In this document: piece by piece, positions 23,722-25,359 of the stretch
How positions within the stretch are numbered: the stretch's first letter is position 1
How the letters are laid out: each line of letters opens with the position of its first letter
Assembly: GCA_021772165.1 (NCBI GenBank)
Contig: JAJFMM010000085.1
Location: 1 to 25,359 of the forward strand
Reading direction: 5' to 3'
Source of the DNA: Chlamydiota bacterium
GTDB lineage: Bacteria; Chlamydiota; Chlamydiia; Chlamydiales; SM23-39
DNA length: 25,359 nucleotides
Translations under genes and position numbers: made by a program
The notes under the pieces: generated by a model
Seen by the model: the letters and a program-made list of their open reading frames with translations, nothing else
The model's database searches: none
What the model was told of the DNA's origin: nothing

Positions 23722-23885
23722 GGGAAGGTCTGGATAATTCGCTTTTGCGGAGATTGCAAGAGATTTTCGCCGAAAATGCCAATTTGGAGAACGAAGTTAA
23801 CCTTTTTCAGGTTAACGAGTTCGAAAATTGGCAGTTCGGTGAAAAGCTTTGCAAGATTCGCGAAATGGAGTTGTCCAGGCCTTCC
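23722..23885. repeat. Palindromic repeat R2, copy 2
   Basis: A 164-bp palindrome homologous to copy 1 in the opposite orientation, with ends GGGAAGGTCTGG and CCAGGCCTTCC. The core GAACGAAGTTAACCT (23789-23803), spacer TTTTC, AGGTTAACGAGTTC is identical to the rev-comp of copy 1. The flanking stem pairs TGCCAATT (23777-23784) with AATTGGCA (23826-23833). Its right end abuts the stop codon of the YheT-type gene at 23886. Confidence 0.93.
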
Positions 23886-24830
23886 TTAGGGAAGGTCTTC
23901 TTCTGCCCAGTTGAGAAGGATAGGGTCCAACCCGTGTGGGCCCCACTCCTTGGCTGAGCTACCCAGAAAACCCATGTGTCCACCTTGCTGAGCCATCCAA
24001 ACATGGACAGCGCTGGGAAGCGACATCCCTTCTAGCTGTTTCCAAGAGACAAAAGGATCATCTTTGGCAAAAAGAAGATGCGTTCTCTGCTGGATAGAAG
24101 GTAAAAACTGAAAACTGCTGCAGCTGCGGTAGTAATCTGCTCCACTTGCAAATCCCCATAAGGGCGCCGTTAGCACATCATCGAATTGAGAAAGAGAGCG
24201 AATCTCTTTAAAATCCCCCCAACGCCTCGCCTGCCACCGAAGTCTCGACACATAATAGCTGTGATAGAAACGGTTGCGCTTCTCTTCGATGCATTTCACT
24301 GCATGCATAAGATCGATGGGAGGACAAACCGCGATGAAAGAATGAACAAACTCTCGAGCAGAATGGCCTAGTTCTCCCGCGAGTTTTAAAATCACATTGC
24401 CTCCGAGAGAAAAGCCGATCAGCACGATCTTCGATTCCGGCGCGCTAGTTTTCAGCACCTGAAGCACCTTGAGCACATCGTCGCTCGTGCCTCCATGATA
24501 AGGCCGTTTTGCAAGATTTATTCCCGATCCGGCCCCACGGAGATTCACCCTCACGACCTTCACATTCTTGAGATAAAGCTTTCTGGCCATACGGATCATA
24601 TAACCGGAAGAGTGGCTGCCCCCCATTCCATGCACCATAACCACTGTGCGATCGCTTTTTTTCCAAGTCGGAGGAGTCGAAATATGACAAGAGAGCCTGT
24701 CTCCATCTTCTAGGTCGATACAACATCGACTCGAAGGAGGCGAATAGCCCGGAGGCATCAGAACAGATAAAATCGTTTGCAGATGATTGGAGGAGAGGCC
24801 AGGAAGAGGTCTAAAATCAAGTCCAACCAC
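23886..24830 (-). CDS. YheT-family alpha/beta hydrolase
   Basis: A 314-aa cytoplasmic alpha/beta hydrolase of the YheT/ABHD1-3 family. The opening LSSNHLQTIL is diagnostic. It is followed by VHGMGGSHSSGYM (67-79), RVNLRGAGSG (94-103), KRPYHGGTSDDV (108-119), the nucleophile elbow GFSLGGN (Ser141), an acid at KDDPFV (Asp257/258) and the base in QGGHMGFLG (His285). Members are carboxylesterases or lipases; E. coli YheT has no settled physiological substrate. The length is normal. The start is GTG, and no other start is in frame; the ribosome binding site is weak. Its stop touches repeat R2, and the large palindrome R3 copy C lies upstream at 24881-25060. Confidence 0.93.
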   Translation of the reverse strand: MVGLDFRPLPGLSSNHLQTILSVLMPPGYSPPSSRCCIDLEDGDRLSCHISTPPTWKKSDRTVVMVHGMGGSHSSGYMIRMARKLYLKNVKVVRVNLRGAGSGINLAKRPYHGGTSDDVLKVLQVLKTSAPESKIVLIGFSLGGNVILKLAGELGHSAREFVHSFIAVCPPIDLMHAVKCIEEKRNRFYHSYYVSRLRWQARRWGDFKEIRSLSQFDDVLTAPLWGFASGADYYRSCSSFQFLPSIQQRTHLLFAKDDPFVSWKQLEGMSLPSAVHVWMAQQGGHMGFLGSSAKEWGPHGLDPILLNWAEEDLP

Positions 24831-24880
24831 GAGACATCCAAATGAGAAATTTCCTCAAACCATACGCTAGAGACTTGTTT

Positions 24881-25060
24881 GTGTATATACTGGTTCCTCC
24901 TCAAAGGCACCCACGAAAACCGAATTAAAAGCTCTCTCAAATCGAAGAAAAAATCGGGGTCAATATTGGATTTAATATAAACCCCGATTTTTTATTCGAT
25001 TTCAGAGGCTTTTAATCGGTTTTCGTTTTGGCGCATTTGAGGTGGAGCCAGTATAAGCAC
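24881..25060. repeat. Palindromic repeat R3, copy C (long hairpin)
   Basis: A 180-bp near-perfect palindrome. The outer arm GTGTATATACTGGTTCC (24881-24897) faces rev-comp GTGCTTATACTGGCTCC (25044-25060). Inward come CCTCAAA, then CGAAAACCG with ATTAAAAG, then AAAAAATCGGGGT (24948-24960) facing ACCCCGATTTTTT (24981-24993). The arms are about 85 nt with few mismatches and a centre near 24970. It is the most complete R3 copy, upstream of both the YheT-type gene and the ORF at 25130. Confidence 0.93.
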
Positions 25061-25129
25061 ATTAAAAACAGCCTTGCTAAAAAATAAAACAAACTAAAGA
25101 ATGAAAAATAAAAAAATTATAGGAGCGGT

Positions 25130-25359
25130 ATGAAAACTAACATAATATCATACATCGATTTCGGAATGTCTTTTGGATCTAATATATGGGGATTTATTGA
25201 TTACCCACCACCTAACTACACAGGCGTGCTCAATGAAGAGAAAATGAACACCTACCTCACCTCACTCTTTGAACAGATGCAAAAAGCGGGACAAAAGAGC
25301 GTCTACCTCGCATTTGCCCAACTAGACAACATCGACGCCTACAGCACAAGCGATTTTGA
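25130..25359 (+). CDS. Truncated ORF at window end, unknown function
   Basis: An ATG at 25130, preceded by AGGAG at 25121-25125, opens a frame that runs without a stop to the edge of the window (76 complete codons). The visible sequence begins MKTNIISYIDFGMSFGSNIW and continues with a Pro/Tyr-rich turn and an alpha/beta-like stretch ending QKSVYLAFAQLDNIDAYS. There is no signal peptide. The start, with an aspartate-containing strand and a later SVYLAFAQLDN strand, has the flavour of a TIM-barrel glycosidase (GH18-like), but this is too little to claim. The rest lies outside the window. Confidence 0.7.
   Translation, partial: MKTNIISYIDFGMSFGSNIWGFIDYPPPNYTGVLNEEKMNTYLTSLFEQMQKAGQKSVYLAFAQLDNIDAYSTSDF

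Overview
The window reads as chromosomal DNA of a Chlamydiae bacterium, most likely one of the environmental 'Chlamydia-related' families (Waddliaceae, Parachlamydiaceae, Criblamydiaceae or relatives). The 5' end of the 16S rRNA (rev-comp of about 1520-1597) has the chlamydial form, with GAATTTGATCTTGGTTCAGA followed by a GACGGCGTGGATGAGGCATG block. The gene content fits: secreted Legionella/chlamydia-type outer-membrane barrel proteins, OppA lipoprotein, two BrnQ carriers, and a eukaryote-like sterol reductase. Genus-level assignment is an inference and needs a 16S search.

Layout. 1-1597: 16S rRNA on the minus strand, with the start of the spacer towards a 23S gene outside the window. 1598-1981: rRNA leader. 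1982-4104: a small secreted protein, a four-helix membrane protein with a strong terminator, a hotdog thioesterase and a minus-strand RRM protein. 4442-6709: a plus-strand housekeeping run (PPC-domain protein, GGQ release-factor-like protein, RluA pseudouridine synthase, MsrB). 6717-15089: envelope and uptake genes (small secreted protein, Lpg1974/MOMP-like barrel, large beta-lactamase-fold hydrolase, OppA, BrnQ-1, another barrel, a lipoprotein). 15022-17881: BrnQ-2 with a long leader, divergent from a DHCR7-type sterol reductase. 17926-19826: two minus-strand enzymes (secreted alpha/beta hydrolase, metal-dependent cyclase). 19923-24830: a conserved protein with a lysozyme-like motif, a minus-strand 84-aa protein/MFS/deformylase run, a small two-helix membrane protein and a YheT-family hydrolase. 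25130 to the end: a truncated ORF.

The most unusual content is not a protein gene. Three unrelated families of 140-180 bp palindromic repeats occur here, most of them in the right-hand half. R1 (13975-14150 and about 20010-20105) has one copy translated in frame inside a protein gene. R2 (20868-21030 and 23722-23885, plus a possible remnant at 10110-10136) lies in both full copies between convergent genes, and its inner stem shows two compensatory base-pair changes between copies. R3 (19003-19146 and 24881-25060, plus a decayed copy at 23251-23338) forms long, nearly perfect hairpins. Conserved pairing despite changed sequence suggests that R1 and R2 are selected, or propagated, as folded nucleic acid. 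They resemble in concept the Rickettsia palindromic elements and other MITE/REP-like repeats, but I do not recognise the sequences.

Other points of interest are a 35-codon Met/Val/Thr-rich leader ORF plus hairpin upstream of brnQ-2, very tight or overlapping convergent stop codons at several junctions, and the sterol reductase. I saw no CRISPR array, tRNA gene, integrase or transposase.
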